From JTS-AC122 sp050246015 (GTDB lineage: Bacteria; Planctomycetota; Phycisphaerae; Phycisphaerales; UBA1924): 64,000 nucleotides of DNA. The first letter of the stretch is position 1. Every line of letters begins with the position of its first letter. Of this stretch, positions 1-8,240 are shown in pieces. The stretch lies in contig JBFWWU010000015.1 in assembly GCA_050246015.1 (NCBI GenBank), positions 1-64,000 of the forward strand. The letters run 5' to 3'. The notes beneath the pieces are model-generated. The model saw only the letters and a program-made list of their open reading frames with translations. It ran no database searches and was not told where the DNA came from. The translations under genes and the position numbers were made by a program.

Positions 1-11
1 GGGGGGGGGGC

Positions 12-54
12 AAAAAGGGCTCTCGCCGGGGGGCTTGCGCCACCCCGGCGAGAG
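12..54 (-). terminator. hairpin with T tract, candidate terminator
   Basis: A perfect 12-bp inverted repeat (arms 20-31 and 43-54, 11-base loop) is followed on the minus strand by CCC and five T residues (12-16). It could end minus-strand transcription about 300 bases after the EIIA gene. A run of ten G opens the window just beyond it, so what lies downstream cannot be seen. Confidence 0.4.
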
Positions 55-330
55 AGAGTCCAATCGGCCCGGGGCGATGGCGCGCCGGTCCGTTTTTCCC
101 AAGTTAGGTCACGCCGCGACCTGGCGGCGCAGAAGCACACCTCACGATCCGAGTCGGCCGCCCACGCAACGATCCGCCGCGGCGGCGACGGAGGCCGAAA
201 CCGATCCCCGAGGAGACTCGGCGAGCGCCGATCGGCCGGGAAATCACCAACATGTTCCAGTGGGGTATCTCTCTCCCGCTGGAGTGCACTGAGATACGTA
301 AGACTAATGCACAAGAGTTGCGTAGGCAAC
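55..330. other. intergenic stretch, no supported gene
   Basis: I see no gene with a recognisable product here. A short minus-strand reading frame (104-289) is arginine-rich and has no clear ribosome-binding site. A small dyad with arms GTATCTC and GAGATAC lies near 265-296 and could be a structured 3' untranslated region of the EIIA gene. Confidence 0.4.
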
Positions 331-363
331 AAAAAACAGCGGTGCTCGTTGCGTATTTCGAGC
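331..363 (-). terminator. weak terminator after EIIA gene
   Basis: Directly after the stop codon of the EIIA gene, the minus strand can form a 5-bp stem (GCTCG/CGAGC, 344-363) followed, after a short spacer, by six T residues (331-336). The stem is short, so this is only a weak candidate. Confidence 0.3.
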
Positions 364-825
364 CTACGAGCCCGACTCCTGCTGACGGATGAGTTCGAAC
401 ATCGCGTCCTTGGATTCCGCGGCGTAGATCTGCTCGCGGAACTCTTCCATCATCATCAGCCTGGTAATGTGGGCAAGGGCCTGGATGTGGTCGCTGGGCT
501 TATCGGGGGGGCTCGCCAGGAGGACGACGAGCCGCACGGGGCGGCCGTCGATGGCCTGGAACTCCATGGGTCGCGCGGGCTTGCCGATGGCGATGGCGAT
601 GGCGGGCATGCCGGCGCACTTGCCGTGGGGGATGGCCAGCCCGTGGCCGATCCCGGTGGTGCGGGTCTGTTCGCGGGCCCAGACGGCTTCCTTGAGGGCG
701 GGAGCGTCGGGGACGCGCCCGAGGGCGGACAGAAGATCGATGAGTTCATCGATGGCGGCGCGCTTATTCTCCGCCGCCATGGGAACCTTGAGGCAATCGA
801 CGGTGATGAGGTCCAGCAGTTTCAT
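364..825 (-). CDS. PTS sugar transporter subunit IIA (fructose/nitrogen type)
   Basis: A 153-residue EIIA domain of the fructose/PtsN family, which accepts phosphate from HPr or NPr on a histidine. The signature surrounds His67 in GIGHGLAIPHGK, matching the phosphorylated histidine of this family, and the length equals a single free-standing EIIA. No permease (EIIB/EIIC) gene is beside it, so a regulatory PtsN-like role is more likely than sugar uptake; that is inference. The start has no strong ribosome-binding site. It diverges from waaA, with 138 bases between the start codons. Confidence 0.85.
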   Translation of the reverse strand: MKLLDLITVDCLKVPMAAENKRAAIDELIDLLSALGRVPDAPALKEAVWAREQTRTTGIGHGLAIPHGKCAGMPAIAIAIGKPARPMEFQAIDGRPVRLVVLLASPPDKPSDHIQALAHITRLMMMEEFREQIYAAESKDAMFELIRQQESGS

Positions 826-963
826 TCGTCAGGCGGCTTTCTCAGGCGGAATCGTGCGAGTCGGATGGGGAGAGAGTTTACCCACGTCAAGCGGGTTGGT
901 CCGACGACGCGCGCGGATGGGAAGGCCCATACGCTCCTGAGGCGGTGTGGGGGGAGGGATGAG

Positions 964-2283
964 ATGAACGCATTGGACGGGGCATATTGGTTGGTGGCGG
1001 CGCTGACGGCGCCGGTGTGGTCGCGCCAAGCGCGGGGCGACTGGCGCGGGCGGTTCGGGCACGCCGCGGCGCTGCCGCCGCCGACGCGCGCGCGGATCCT
1101 GCTGCACGCGGTGTCGGTCGGCGAGGTGAACGCGCTGCGTGGGCTGGTGCCGATGCTGATCGACGGGGGCGCGGAGGTGGTGGTATCGGTGGGGACGGAC
1201 ACGGGGATCGCGCGGGCCCGGGACCTGTTTGAGAGAGGGGCGGGGGCGGGGGCGGGGGCGGGGGTGGTGGGGGTGGTGGGGGGGGTGGGGGGGGTGGGGG
1301 GGGTGGTGCGATATCCGCTGGATTTCTCGAAGAGCGTGCGGCGGTTCCTGGACGCGGTGAAGCCGACGGCGGTGGGACTGGTTGAACTGGAGTTGTGGCC
1401 GAACTTCATCCGGGAGTGCGGGAGGCGGTCGATTCCGGTGGCGGTGATCAACGGCCGGCTGAGCGCGCGGTCGTTCAAGGGGTACCGGCGCGTGAGGGGA
1501 CTGCTGGCGAGGACGTTCGGCTCGCTGCGCACGGCCGCGGTGCAGGACGAGGTGTACGCGGAGCGGTTCGTGGCGCTGGGGGTGTCGCGGGAACGGTGCG
1601 TGGTCACTGGGTCGATGAAGTGGGATTCGGCGCGGGTGGAGGATGAGGTGGCCGGGGCCGAGGCGCTGGGAGCGGCCCTGGGGATTGATCGAGCGAGGCC
1701 GCTGGTGGTGGCGGGGAGCACGGGCCCCGGTGAGGAGGGGATGCTGCACGAAGCGTGCCTGAAGGCGGGCCGCGGGGTGCAACTCATGTGCGCGCCGCGG
1801 AAGCCGGAGCGATTCGAGGAAGCGGCGGCCGCGCTGCCGGGGTGTGTCCGGCGATCACAACGCCTGGGGGGGGCAGGGGGGGCAGGGGGGGGCACGGCGC
1901 GGGACGGGGGCACGCCGGGCGGCGGACGGTTTCTGCTGGACACGATCGGCGAACTCCGGGCGGCGTACTCGCTCGCGGACGTGGTAGTGGTCGGTCGATC
2001 CTTCGGGCGGCTGTACGGGTCGGACCCGATCGAGCCGATCGCGCTGGGCAAGGCGACGGTGATCGGGCCGCGGTACGGGGACTTCGAGACGATCGTGGAG
2101 GCGCTGGGTCGCGCGGGCGGGATCCGCAAGGCGGCGAGCGCGGAGTCGCTGGCGGCGGACCTGGGGCAGTTGCTGGGCGACCCGGAAGGGAGGCGAGAAC
2201 TTGCCCGGCGCGGGCGCGAGTGCATCGCGGCGAACCAGGGGGCGACGCGGCGGCACGCGGAGTTGCTGTTGAAGTTGGCTTGA
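964..2283 (+). CDS. waaA: 3-deoxy-D-manno-octulosonic acid (KDO) transferase
   Basis: A 439-residue GT-B glycosyltransferase that adds KDO from CMP-KDO to lipid A, so the cell makes lipopolysaccharide. Family marks are ELELWPNFI (the catalytic-Glu region), GSTGPGEE (GSTHxGEE in most members, so the usual His is Gly here), APRKPERF, and SDPIEP where others have GGHNPLEP. The start is chosen at ATG 964, behind GGGAGGGATG. Two low-complexity insertions, Gly/Ala/Val near residues 93-115 and Gly-rich near 301-320, are encoded by long G runs and are not part of the usual fold. Confidence 0.88.
   Translation: MNALDGAYWLVAALTAPVWSRQARGDWRGRFGHAAALPPPTRARILLHAVSVGEVNALRGLVPMLIDGGAEVVVSVGTDTGIARARDLFERGAGAGAGAGVVGVVGGVGGVGGVVRYPLDFSKSVRRFLDAVKPTAVGLVELELWPNFIRECGRRSIPVAVINGRLSARSFKGYRRVRGLLARTFGSLRTAAVQDEVYAERFVALGVSRERCVVTGSMKWDSARVEDEVAGAEALGAALGIDRARPLVVAGSTGPGEEGMLHEACLKAGRGVQLMCAPRKPERFEEAAAALPGCVRRSQRLGGAGGAGGGTARDGGTPGGGRFLLDTIGELRAAYSLADVVVVGRSFGRLYGSDPIEPIALGKATVIGPRYGDFETIVEALGRAGGIRKAASAESLAADLGQLLGDPEGRRELARRGRECIAANQGATRRHAELLLKLA
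1238..1304 (+). repeat. G-tract repeats inside waaA, (G8T)x3
   Basis: Alternating GGGGGC units run into GGTGGGGG units and then three tandem 9-base units of eight G plus T (1278-1304). They encode Gly-Ala and then Gly-Gly-Val residues. The 9-base unit keeps the frame, but gain or loss of one G in any tract would break it. The stretch could also form G-quadruplex structure. Confidence 0.8.
1866..1892 (+). repeat. second G-tract cluster inside waaA
   Basis: Three G runs of 8, 7 and 8 bases, separated by CA, encode a Gly-Gly-Ala stretch between the two Rossmann-like domains. Like the first cluster, it is a homopolymer prone to slippage and to assembly error. Confidence 0.8.
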
Positions 2284-2330
2284 CGCGTCGAGCGAACGAA
2301 TGGGCACGTGCGCGCGGGATTGACGGCTGC

Positions 2331-4460
2331 TCAGCGGGTGATTCGTTTCCACGCGGAGGTGTCGATGGCGCCGCGGCCGGGTTCGGCATCCCAGGGGAGC
2401 ATGGAGCGGGGCCAGGCGGTGCGGACGCCGCGCTCGTCGATGTGTTCGATGCCGAGGCGGAGGATGCCGTCGATGGAGATGGCGGGGGCGGGGATGGGGA
2501 TCCAGCAGGAGAGGCGGCCGGGCTCGATGGCGACCCGGGCGGCGATGGAGGCAGCGGGGGTGGGGTCGGTGGTGGTGGTGGGGGTGGGGGGGGGGTCGAG
2601 TTCGTCGGTGATTGAGCCGTCCCAGCGCATGCGGTAGATGGCCTGCGGACTACCCGAGGGGCCGAACCAGACGCGGACGAAGCCCATCGGATCGGTATCG
2701 GGTGGCGGGGTGGGGTCCGCGGGCGAGAGGCGCACGCACTCGATGAAGAGCATCCACTGGCCGGAGTCGTCGGCGGAGCCCGGGGCGACGACGGGCGATT
2801 CGACGGGGGAACCAAAGTAGACGCGGGCGGCGGTGATCCACGCGGAGTCGGGAGCGCGACCGAGCGCGGCGGAGCCGACGGCCCAGGGGCCGGGGTCGGC
2901 GAACTCGTTGGGAGCGGCGGCCTGGGCGAGGAGGGAGTAGGTGTTGAAGTCGGGGCGCGTGGGGCCCAGGGTGCATCCCGGGGGAGCGGCGGGGACGGGC
3001 GCCGGGCAGATGCGGCGGCGGAGTTCGGTGCGGCCGAGTTGGATTTGGACGATGGCGCCGTCGCGGGCGGAATCGAGGGCGGCGGGGCGAGGGGAAGCAG
3101 CGCCGGGAACGGGCGGGGCCGGTATGACGGGGATCGTGCGCGCGGCACCCGGTTCGACGGCGACGAGATCAGCGGCGGCCGGTCGCAGGCTTACGGCGGC
3201 CCGGGCGAACGAGGGTGAATCGGTCAGGTTGGCGAGGGCGACGCGTCCCAGGGATTGGCCGCTGAGGGCATCGAGGGATCCCGCGTCATCGATGGTCCAG
3301 GCGAGAGAAGCCGGGCGTGCATCCAGAAAGGTGCGAGCGGTGGAGGCGAGTGCGGGGCGGGACGCGCCGGGATCCAGGAGTTGCTCAAGCAGGGCGGTCT
3401 CGACGGGAGAATCGGCGCTCCAGAGGGGAACGGCGATGCCGCGGCCGAAGTCGATGGCGCGGGTCAGTTCGTGAGCGATGGCCGAGGCGAGAGAGGGATC
3501 GACCTCCGCCAGGCGAGAGAGCGCGCTGAGCCAGTGCAGTTCGACCTGCGAGGCGAGCGCTTCGAGGTTGGGATCGAGGAAGAGATCTTCGGCGGCGACG
3601 GGCGCGCCGGAGTCTGTGGCGGGGAGCCCCTTGGGCGTACCCAGGGCCAAACGGACGCGCCAGCGCTGCGTCGGGGAGGCGGCGAGGACCTGAAGGGACG
3701 CCTGCATCCAAGGGGAGTCGAGCAGGGCCGGCGTCAACTGGGCGGAACGGACCCAGGGCGTGGGGCCGGCCTGGGTGCCGACCAGGGGCGGGCCGAGCAC
3801 GATGGCGGTGGCGGCGCGGCCGATGCCGGCGTTGTTCGGGCGATCTGGATCGGCTCCGATGCGGAGTTGACAGATGCGGCCGGGGGCGAGGGGGATGGGG
3901 TCGGTGCGAACGACCGCGATCCAGGCGCCCCCCGGGGGGCGCGCGTCGAGATCGAGTTCATCGGCGCTGGTCACACGCCACGGGGCGTCGAGCCCGCCGA
4001 CGGATTGGCCGGTCCACGCGGCGGCGCGGGCGGCGATGGACGTCGCGCGGGCGAGGGTGGAGACGGCGCCGGGTTCGTGGCGGGGCGTGCGGTGGAGCCA
4101 GTAGAGTTCAGCCGAGGCGGGCTGGGAATCGATCAGCACAGGAAAGTCGATCGGGCGGATGTACGCGGCCTTCCCGGCGCGGCGGCGGCGGTCGACGCTT
4201 GCCAGGTGCGTCCGAGCCTCGGATTCGGAGATGGGCACTACGAACGCGCGGCCCGGGAAGAGGTAGACGGCGCCGGCGACCTGGACATGTTCGGCGCGAA
4301 CGAGATCGGGGGCGGCACGGGGCCTGGATTTGCAGCCGGGGGGGACGAGCGCGAGTCCCAGGCAGCAGAGCACGACGAGCGTTGATACGGCAGCGCGCTG
4401 GGGGCGCGGCGCGGGAGGAGACGATGGGAGTGCGTCGGCGTGGAGGGGGACGGGCGGCAT
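2331..4460 (-). CDS. large predicted lipoprotein, function unknown
   Basis: A 709-residue protein that I do not recognise. The N-terminus has a hydrophobic stretch (about residues 25-42) ending in LVPPGC, a plausible lipobox with Cys43, so it is probably anchored in a membrane facing the periplasm. The rest is rich in Ala, Pro, Arg and Asp and looks globular with beta-rich segments; I see no catalytic motif. The start has no Shine-Dalgarno sequence. A run of ten C on the coding strand (+ strand G10 at 2586-2595) encodes prolines in a Pro-Thr linker near residue 625. It converges on waaA, with only 47 bases between stop codons. Confidence 0.6.
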   Translation of the reverse strand: MPPVPLHADALPSSPPAPRPQRAAVSTLVVLCCLGLALVPPGCKSRPRAAPDLVRAEHVQVAGAVYLFPGRAFVVPISESEARTHLASVDRRRRAGKAAYIRPIDFPVLIDSQPASAELYWLHRTPRHEPGAVSTLARATSIAARAAAWTGQSVGGLDAPWRVTSADELDLDARPPGGAWIAVVRTDPIPLAPGRICQLRIGADPDRPNNAGIGRAATAIVLGPPLVGTQAGPTPWVRSAQLTPALLDSPWMQASLQVLAASPTQRWRVRLALGTPKGLPATDSGAPVAAEDLFLDPNLEALASQVELHWLSALSRLAEVDPSLASAIAHELTRAIDFGRGIAVPLWSADSPVETALLEQLLDPGASRPALASTARTFLDARPASLAWTIDDAGSLDALSGQSLGRVALANLTDSPSFARAAVSLRPAAADLVAVEPGAARTIPVIPAPPVPGAASPRPAALDSARDGAIVQIQLGRTELRRRICPAPVPAAPPGCTLGPTRPDFNTYSLLAQAAAPNEFADPGPWAVGSAALGRAPDSAWITAARVYFGSPVESPVVAPGSADDSGQWMLFIECVRLSPADPTPPPDTDPMGFVRVWFGPSGSPQAIYRMRWDGSITDELDPPPTPTTTTDPTPAASIAARVAIEPGRLSCWIPIPAPAISIDGILRLGIEHIDERGVRTAWPRSMLPWDAEPGRGAIDTSAWKRITR
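2569..2595. repeat. G-rich tract ending in G10
   Basis: GTGGTGGTG followed by G5, G5 and G10 runs on the plus strand. It lies inside the unknown lipoprotein gene, where it encodes a Pro/Thr linker on the minus strand. It is the longest homopolymer within a gene in this window and could slip. Confidence 0.7.
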
Positions 4461-4668
4461 CGAGAAGAGTTTATGGAGACGAAGAGTCCGAGGGATGAGG
4501 GAAGCGGCATAGAGGGAAGGCGGTACGTGGGGACGGAACTTGAGGACGAACAGCCGGATGTGGGGCGGATGGCGCCTCGTGAGACCACGAGCGAGGGCGG
4601 GCGGCGGACTGCGCGGCTCTCATCAGGGTGCTGGGGTACGACCCCGACGCGCCATGAGGGGCGCGGGG

Positions 4669-4681
4669 TAACAATGGGGGG
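4669..4681 (+). promoter_or_regulatory. -10-like element immediately before GNAT gene
   Basis: TAACAAT (4669-4675) ends 6 bases before ATG 4682. There is no clear Shine-Dalgarno sequence beyond a run of G. The geometry suits a leaderless transcript starting at or next to the ATG. No convincing -35 box is visible. Confidence 0.35.
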
Positions 4682-5341
4682 ATGACGTGCCGACTGGAAC
4701 CCGTGACGCTGGCGCTGGCGAGTGGCGTGGCGCGCCTGGAGCCGCTGGAGATGGCGCACGCGGGGGCGCTGTCGCGGGCGGCGAGCGACCCGGCGATCTG
4801 GCGGTACATCCCGCCGCCGTATGGCGGGGCGAGCGATGAGGCGTCGATGGGGCAACTCGTGGAGCGTGCCCTGGCGGCGCGAGAGGCCGGGGTGGAGTTG
4901 CCGTTCGCGATCGTGCACAGGCCCAGCGGCGCGGTGGTGGGTTCGACGCGATACATGGAAGTTCAGCACGCCAGCCGGGGGGTGGAGATCGGCGCGACGT
5001 GGCTCGGGCCGGGGTGGCAACGGACGAGCATCAACACAGAGTGCAAGTACCTTCTGCTCCGGCATGCGTTCGAGGCGCTGTGGCCAAGCGAGGATGAACG
5101 CCAGCGCGGGGCGGTGCGGGTGCAACTCAAGTGCGATGCGAGGAACGTAAAGTCGCAGGCGGCGATCCTGCGCATCGGGGCAAGGTTCGAGGGGGTGCTG
5201 CGCCGGCACCGGGTGCTGCCGGACGGGTTTATTCGGGACACGGCGTACTTCAGCGTGATACGCGAAGAGTGGCCCGCGGTGAAGAAGAGGCTGGAAGAGA
5301 TGCTCGGGCTCGCCGATGGAAGCGGCGTGGAATATCGTTGA
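4682..5341 (+). CDS. GNAT family N-acetyltransferase (RimJ/RimL-like)
   Basis: A 219-residue acetyl-CoA-dependent acetyltransferase of the GNAT superfamily, closest in style to RimJ/RimL. Visible are the N-terminal LEPLEMAHAGAL start of the fold, the GSTRYMEV beta-strand, WLGPGWQRTSINTECKYLLL (acetyl-CoA binding and helix alpha3), and the C-terminal CDARNVKSQAAILRIGARFEG, which is typical of the RimL group. The substrate cannot be told from sequence. The flavin reductase gene follows 28 bases downstream and may share its transcript. Confidence 0.8.
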   Translation: MTCRLEPVTLALASGVARLEPLEMAHAGALSRAASDPAIWRYIPPPYGGASDEASMGQLVERALAAREAGVELPFAIVHRPSGAVVGSTRYMEVQHASRGVEIGATWLGPGWQRTSINTECKYLLLRHAFEALWPSEDERQRGAVRVQLKCDARNVKSQAAILRIGARFEGVLRRHRVLPDGFIRDTAYFSVIREEWPAVKKRLEEMLGLADGSGVEYR

Positions 5342-5369
5342 GCGCACGACTAACTGGAAAGGAAGACGT

Positions 5370-5948
5370 ATGGCCGCTCCTCGGATCCTGGCGTTTGCCG
5401 GCAGCACGCGGGTGGAATCATTCAACAAGAAGTTGGTGGCGATCGCGGCGGCCGGGGCGCGGGGCGCGGGGGCGGAGGTGACGGTGATCGACTTGCGCGA
5501 TTACCCGCTGCCGCTGTTTGACGAGGATCTGGAGAAGGCACATGGGCTGCCGGAGAACGGGAGGAAACTCAAGGACCTGTTCCTGGCGCACCAGGGGTTG
5601 ATGATTTCGTCGCCGGAGTACAACAGTTCGATTTCCGCGGTGCTGAAGAACAGCATTGACTGGGTGTCGCGTCCGGCGTCGAACGAGGCGCCGCTGGGGT
5701 GCTTCGCGGAGAAGGTGGCGGTGCTCATGGCGGCGTCGCCGGGGGCGCTGGGTGGGCTGCGCGGGCTCGTGACGCTGCGGTCGCTGCTGGGGAATATCAA
5801 GGTGACGGTGCTGCCGGATCAGACGGCGATTTCGAGCGCCCACGAGGCGTTCACGTCGGATGGATCGCTCAAGGATGCCGGGAAGCAGAAAGCGGTGCTG
5901 GGACTGGGCGAGAAACTCGCCAAGACGTTATCGAGGTTGCACGGATAG
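5370..5948 (+). CDS. NAD(P)H-dependent FMN reductase family protein
   Basis: A 192-residue flavodoxin-fold oxidoreductase of the NADPH-dependent FMN/chromate/quinone reductase family. The FMN phosphate loop is GSTRVESFNKKL near the N-terminus, and the conserved SPEYNSSISAVLKNSIDWVSR follows at about residue 77. It is expected to be cytoplasmic and to reduce flavin, quinones or other acceptors with NAD(P)H. ATG 5370 is chosen because GGAAAGGAAG lies just upstream and the protein then begins exactly at the first beta-strand. Confidence 0.85.
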   Translation: MAAPRILAFAGSTRVESFNKKLVAIAAAGARGAGAEVTVIDLRDYPLPLFDEDLEKAHGLPENGRKLKDLFLAHQGLMISSPEYNSSISAVLKNSIDWVSRPASNEAPLGCFAEKVAVLMAASPGALGGLRGLVTLRSLLGNIKVTVLPDQTAISSAHEAFTSDGSLKDAGKQKAVLGLGEKLAKTLSRLHG

Positions 5949-5985
5949 GGCGAGGCGGGCAGGAGACCGGCCGCGTGGTTGAAGA

Positions 5986-6036
5986 CACGGCTTGGCTCGA
6001 AAGCAGCCAAGCCGTGGCACAGCCAAGCCGTGGCAC
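5986..6036. repeat. intergenic palindrome plus 16-bp tandem repeat
   Basis: A perfect 12-bp hairpin (arms 5986-5997 and 6005-6016) whose right arm belongs to a 16-bp unit, AGCCAAGCCGTGGCAC. That unit is present twice in tandem (6005-6020, 6021-6036). There is no T run, so it is not an ordinary terminator. It looks like a REP-type dispersed repeat, which would need a genome search to confirm. Confidence 0.65.
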
Positions 6037-6169
6037 GTCGGGGGAGAGCCGTGCGATCTGACGGGGGATTATCGCGGTGATCCCATTGACATGCGGCCGG
6101 GTTTTCTGGTAGCATGCCTCGGAATCGTGTGGGATCGAATGGCGATCATCGCATCTGAGAGGGGTCAAC

Positions 6170-6622
6170 ATGGTACTGGCACAAGCGGGCGGAGCGGCGG
6201 TTGTTGGCATGCTGGTCGGCTTCCTGGTCGTCTTTCCGATCGTCCTACTGATTCAATCGGTGATACTTCGAGCGGCATCGAAGTGGGTCGCGAAGATCGA
6301 CGTGCCGCTGGGCTCCGCGTTCGTGACGATGTTGCTTTGCACGCTGGCCAATCTGGCGGCTGGGTTTGTCCTGGGCTTCGCGGTCGGACTGCTGATGGCT
6401 TCGTCGGGGGCGGACCAGCAGACCATCGGAGTCGTGGCACAACTGGTGTCGCTGCCAGTCACGTTGCTGATTCAGTCGGCGATCATCGGCTCGCGGCTCG
6501 GGGTCGGGCTCGGAAAGGGATTCCTGATCACGCTCGTGATGATCGCGATTGTCATCGGCATCATGATCGCCGTCGGACTGCTGATCGGCATCATCATGGC
6601 GGCAATGGGCGTGCTGACGTAA
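6170..6622 (+). CDS. small polytopic membrane protein, unknown function
   Basis: A 150-residue protein that is almost wholly hydrophobic, with about four membrane segments (roughly residues 5-30, 45-75, 85-105 and 115-148). Glycine is abundant and the last segment is a long Ile/Gly/Met stretch. GAGAGGGG lies a few bases before the ATG. I recognise no family. It stands alone between a repeat-bearing spacer and the convergent QueC-like gene. Confidence 0.7.
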   Translation: MVLAQAGGAAVVGMLVGFLVVFPIVLLIQSVILRAASKWVAKIDVPLGSAFVTMLLCTLANLAAGFVLGFAVGLLMASSGADQQTIGVVAQLVSLPVTLLIQSAIIGSRLGVGLGKGFLITLVMIAIVIGIMIAVGLLIGIIMAAMGVLT

Positions 6623-6674
6623 CCCGGCTGTGGGCGGCGCGGGGGAGGGGGCCGGGTGGGTGATGCTGTGCGGC

Positions 6675-7445
6675 CTACCGCGAGCGCGAGCCCGTCGCGG
6701 CGCGGGAGACGATGTTGATCAGAGATGTCCCGGGGCTGGCGGCGGTCAGGGCGCGCTGCCATCTAGAGCAGGAATCACACGCGCCGCAGGGCGTCGGGGC
6801 GAGCCCGGCGGCGGGTTCGCGCCGGCACCACCAGCACGCCGCGAGGGGCGCGCCAAGATCGAGCGCGACTTCAAACATTTGCCTGTCGGTGAAGTCGACG
6901 AAGGGGAGTTCGATGGTGACGCCCATGGACGCGCGGCCGGCGTCGACGCTGGCGAGTTGGGCGGCGAGAAGGGCCCGGTCGCAGGCGTCGGCGATGAGAT
7001 CAAGCGGCGGGGGTTGGTCGGGGTCGCTGCGGCCGCCGGCCCCCGGGTCGCCGATGTGAATGGGCCAGACGACGCGCGAGAGGCCGCGGGCCATGGCCTC
7101 GTGACACGCGGCCAGGAGGATGACCGACTGCTCGTACCCGGCGCGGGAGAGATTGATGGAGGGCGGATCGGTGGATCGGTGCTGCGGCTCGGCGGTCGGC
7201 GGTTCATCGAAGGGGAGCGGCTCCGGGAGGTCGGGCCGGTGAACGAACTCGGAGAGGGAGCAGAGGCTCGTCCAGGCGCGTCCCTGAGCCGAGCGGTGTG
7301 CGGGCGCGCTCGTGCGCAAGTTTGGCATGAGCGTCACCACCGAGTTCGGCGGCGCCACGCCGCAAACACCCTCCGACCAGGCGGCGCAGAGCGCCGACAG
7401 GCCGCCGTCGATGACCACGAGTGAGGGTGAAGCGGAGGATTTCAC
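6675..7445 (-). CDS. QueC-like (7-cyano-7-deazaguanine synthase family) protein with altered PP-loop
   Basis: About 256 residues if started at GTG 7445. The C-terminal half matches QueC: WPIHIGD, SVDAGRASMGVTIELPFVDF, and a cysteine cluster CWWC...PCGACDSCSRW resembling the QueC zinc site. The N-terminal ATP site, SGGxDS in active QueC, reads VVIDGGLSALCAAW, so the first Ser and the Asp-Ser pair are lost. This suggests a paralogue with changed or lost adenylating activity; I would not assign preQ0 synthesis. The start is uncertain: GTG 7418 is also possible, and neither has a clear ribosome-binding site. Confidence 0.6.
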   Translation of the reverse strand: MKSSASPSLVVIDGGLSALCAAWSEGVCGVAPPNSVVTLMPNLRTSAPAHRSAQGRAWTSLCSLSEFVHRPDLPEPLPFDEPPTAEPQHRSTDPPSINLSRAGYEQSVILLAACHEAMARGLSRVVWPIHIGDPGAGGRSDPDQPPPLDLIADACDRALLAAQLASVDAGRASMGVTIELPFVDFTDRQMFEVALDLGAPLAACWWCRREPAAGLAPTPCGACDSCSRWQRALTAASPGTSLINIVSRAATGSRSR

Positions 7446-7500
7446 GAAGAACTGTATCGACGAGGGGGGCGCGCCGGCTTGATTCCAGTGCCCTTGAAAC

Positions 7501-7522
7501 ACGACGCCCGGCTTGACCGGGC
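7501..7522 (-). terminator. short GC hairpin after lipoprotein gene
   Basis: A 6-bp stem (GCCCGG/CCGGGC, 7506-7522) lies 45 bases beyond the stop of the helical lipoprotein gene. On the minus strand it is followed only by GTCGTGTTTC, so it is a weak terminator candidate. Confidence 0.25.
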
Positions 7523-7567
7523 GGCGCGCCAGGCGGGGCTGAAGGGCAGGCGGCGTGGCCGCCCGCG

Positions 7568-8089
7568 TCAGGCGCCGATCTTCGACATCGCCGAGGAGAT
7601 GCCGTCCTTGATCTTCTTGACCAGGGATCCGAGTTCGGTGCTGATGTTCGAGGCGTCCGAAGGCGGAGCGTCCTTGAGCGTGCTGAGTTTGGAGTTGACC
7701 TGCTTCCACTCGTCCTCCAGGCCCGTCACAACGGCCTGCATCCCGGTCTTCTTGATCGGGTCGGTCATCTCGGCGACCTTTGATTTGAGCGAGTCGAACT
7801 GCGTCTTGGCTTCATCGACGCTGGTCTGGGCGGCCTGAACGAGTTTGGCCTTGGCTTCGGCGGCGGCGTCGGCGACCTTGTCCTTGGCGGCGTCGATGTT
7901 CTCCTTGACGGTTTCCTTGACGTGATTGGCGGTGTCGTTCATGGACTTGCCGGCGTCTTTCAACGTGCTCTCGGTGGTCTTCTTGGCGTCGGCCGGTTTC
8001 TTTTCGCACCCGAGCAGAGACAGGGCGGGGAGCGACAGGACGGCGGCGAGGAGGGCGATGCGACGAGAGGATGCAGTCTTCACGGTCAT
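7568..8089 (-). CDS. helical lipoprotein, apolipoprotein-like
   Basis: A 173-residue predicted lipoprotein. The hydrophobic signal peptide ends in LSLLGC (lipobox, Cys28). The mature part is a continuous amphipathic helix rich in Lys, Ala, Asp and Glu with heptad-like spacing (KETVKENIDAAKDKVADAAA and similar), resembling apolipoprotein or YtxH/LEA-like stress helices. It probably sits in a membrane and binds lipid or stabilises the envelope; that is inference. ATG 8089 is favoured by AAGGAGA just upstream. It diverges from the FtsX permease gene. Confidence 0.75.
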   Translation of the reverse strand: MTVKTASSRRIALLAAVLSLPALSLLGCEKKPADAKKTTESTLKDAGKSMNDTANHVKETVKENIDAAKDKVADAAAEAKAKLVQAAQTSVDEAKTQFDSLKSKVAEMTDPIKKTGMQAVVTGLEDEWKQVNSKLSTLKDAPPSDASNISTELGSLVKKIKDGISSAMSKIGA

Positions 8090-8240
8090 TCTCCTTGTGG
8101 TGTGAGTGTACGTGGCGAGCGAGGGGCGCACGACACACTCGGACTGGTTTGTGCGATCGGCGAAACTCACTCGCGACGAGGATGCATCGTAGGGGGCGGC
8201 GCGGCGCGTGTCGCGCGTGCACGGGGGATACTCTGAGGCC

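Noticed and set aside
104..289. 61-residue minus-strand frame near the window start
   Set aside because: Arg/Gly-rich, no ribosome-binding site and no hydrophobic or domain signal.
822..2225. Long minus-strand reading frame opposite waaA
   Set aside because: It is Ser/Pro/Arg-rich, shows no family resemblance and lies fully over a gene with clear KDO-transferase motifs; high GC makes such mirror frames common.
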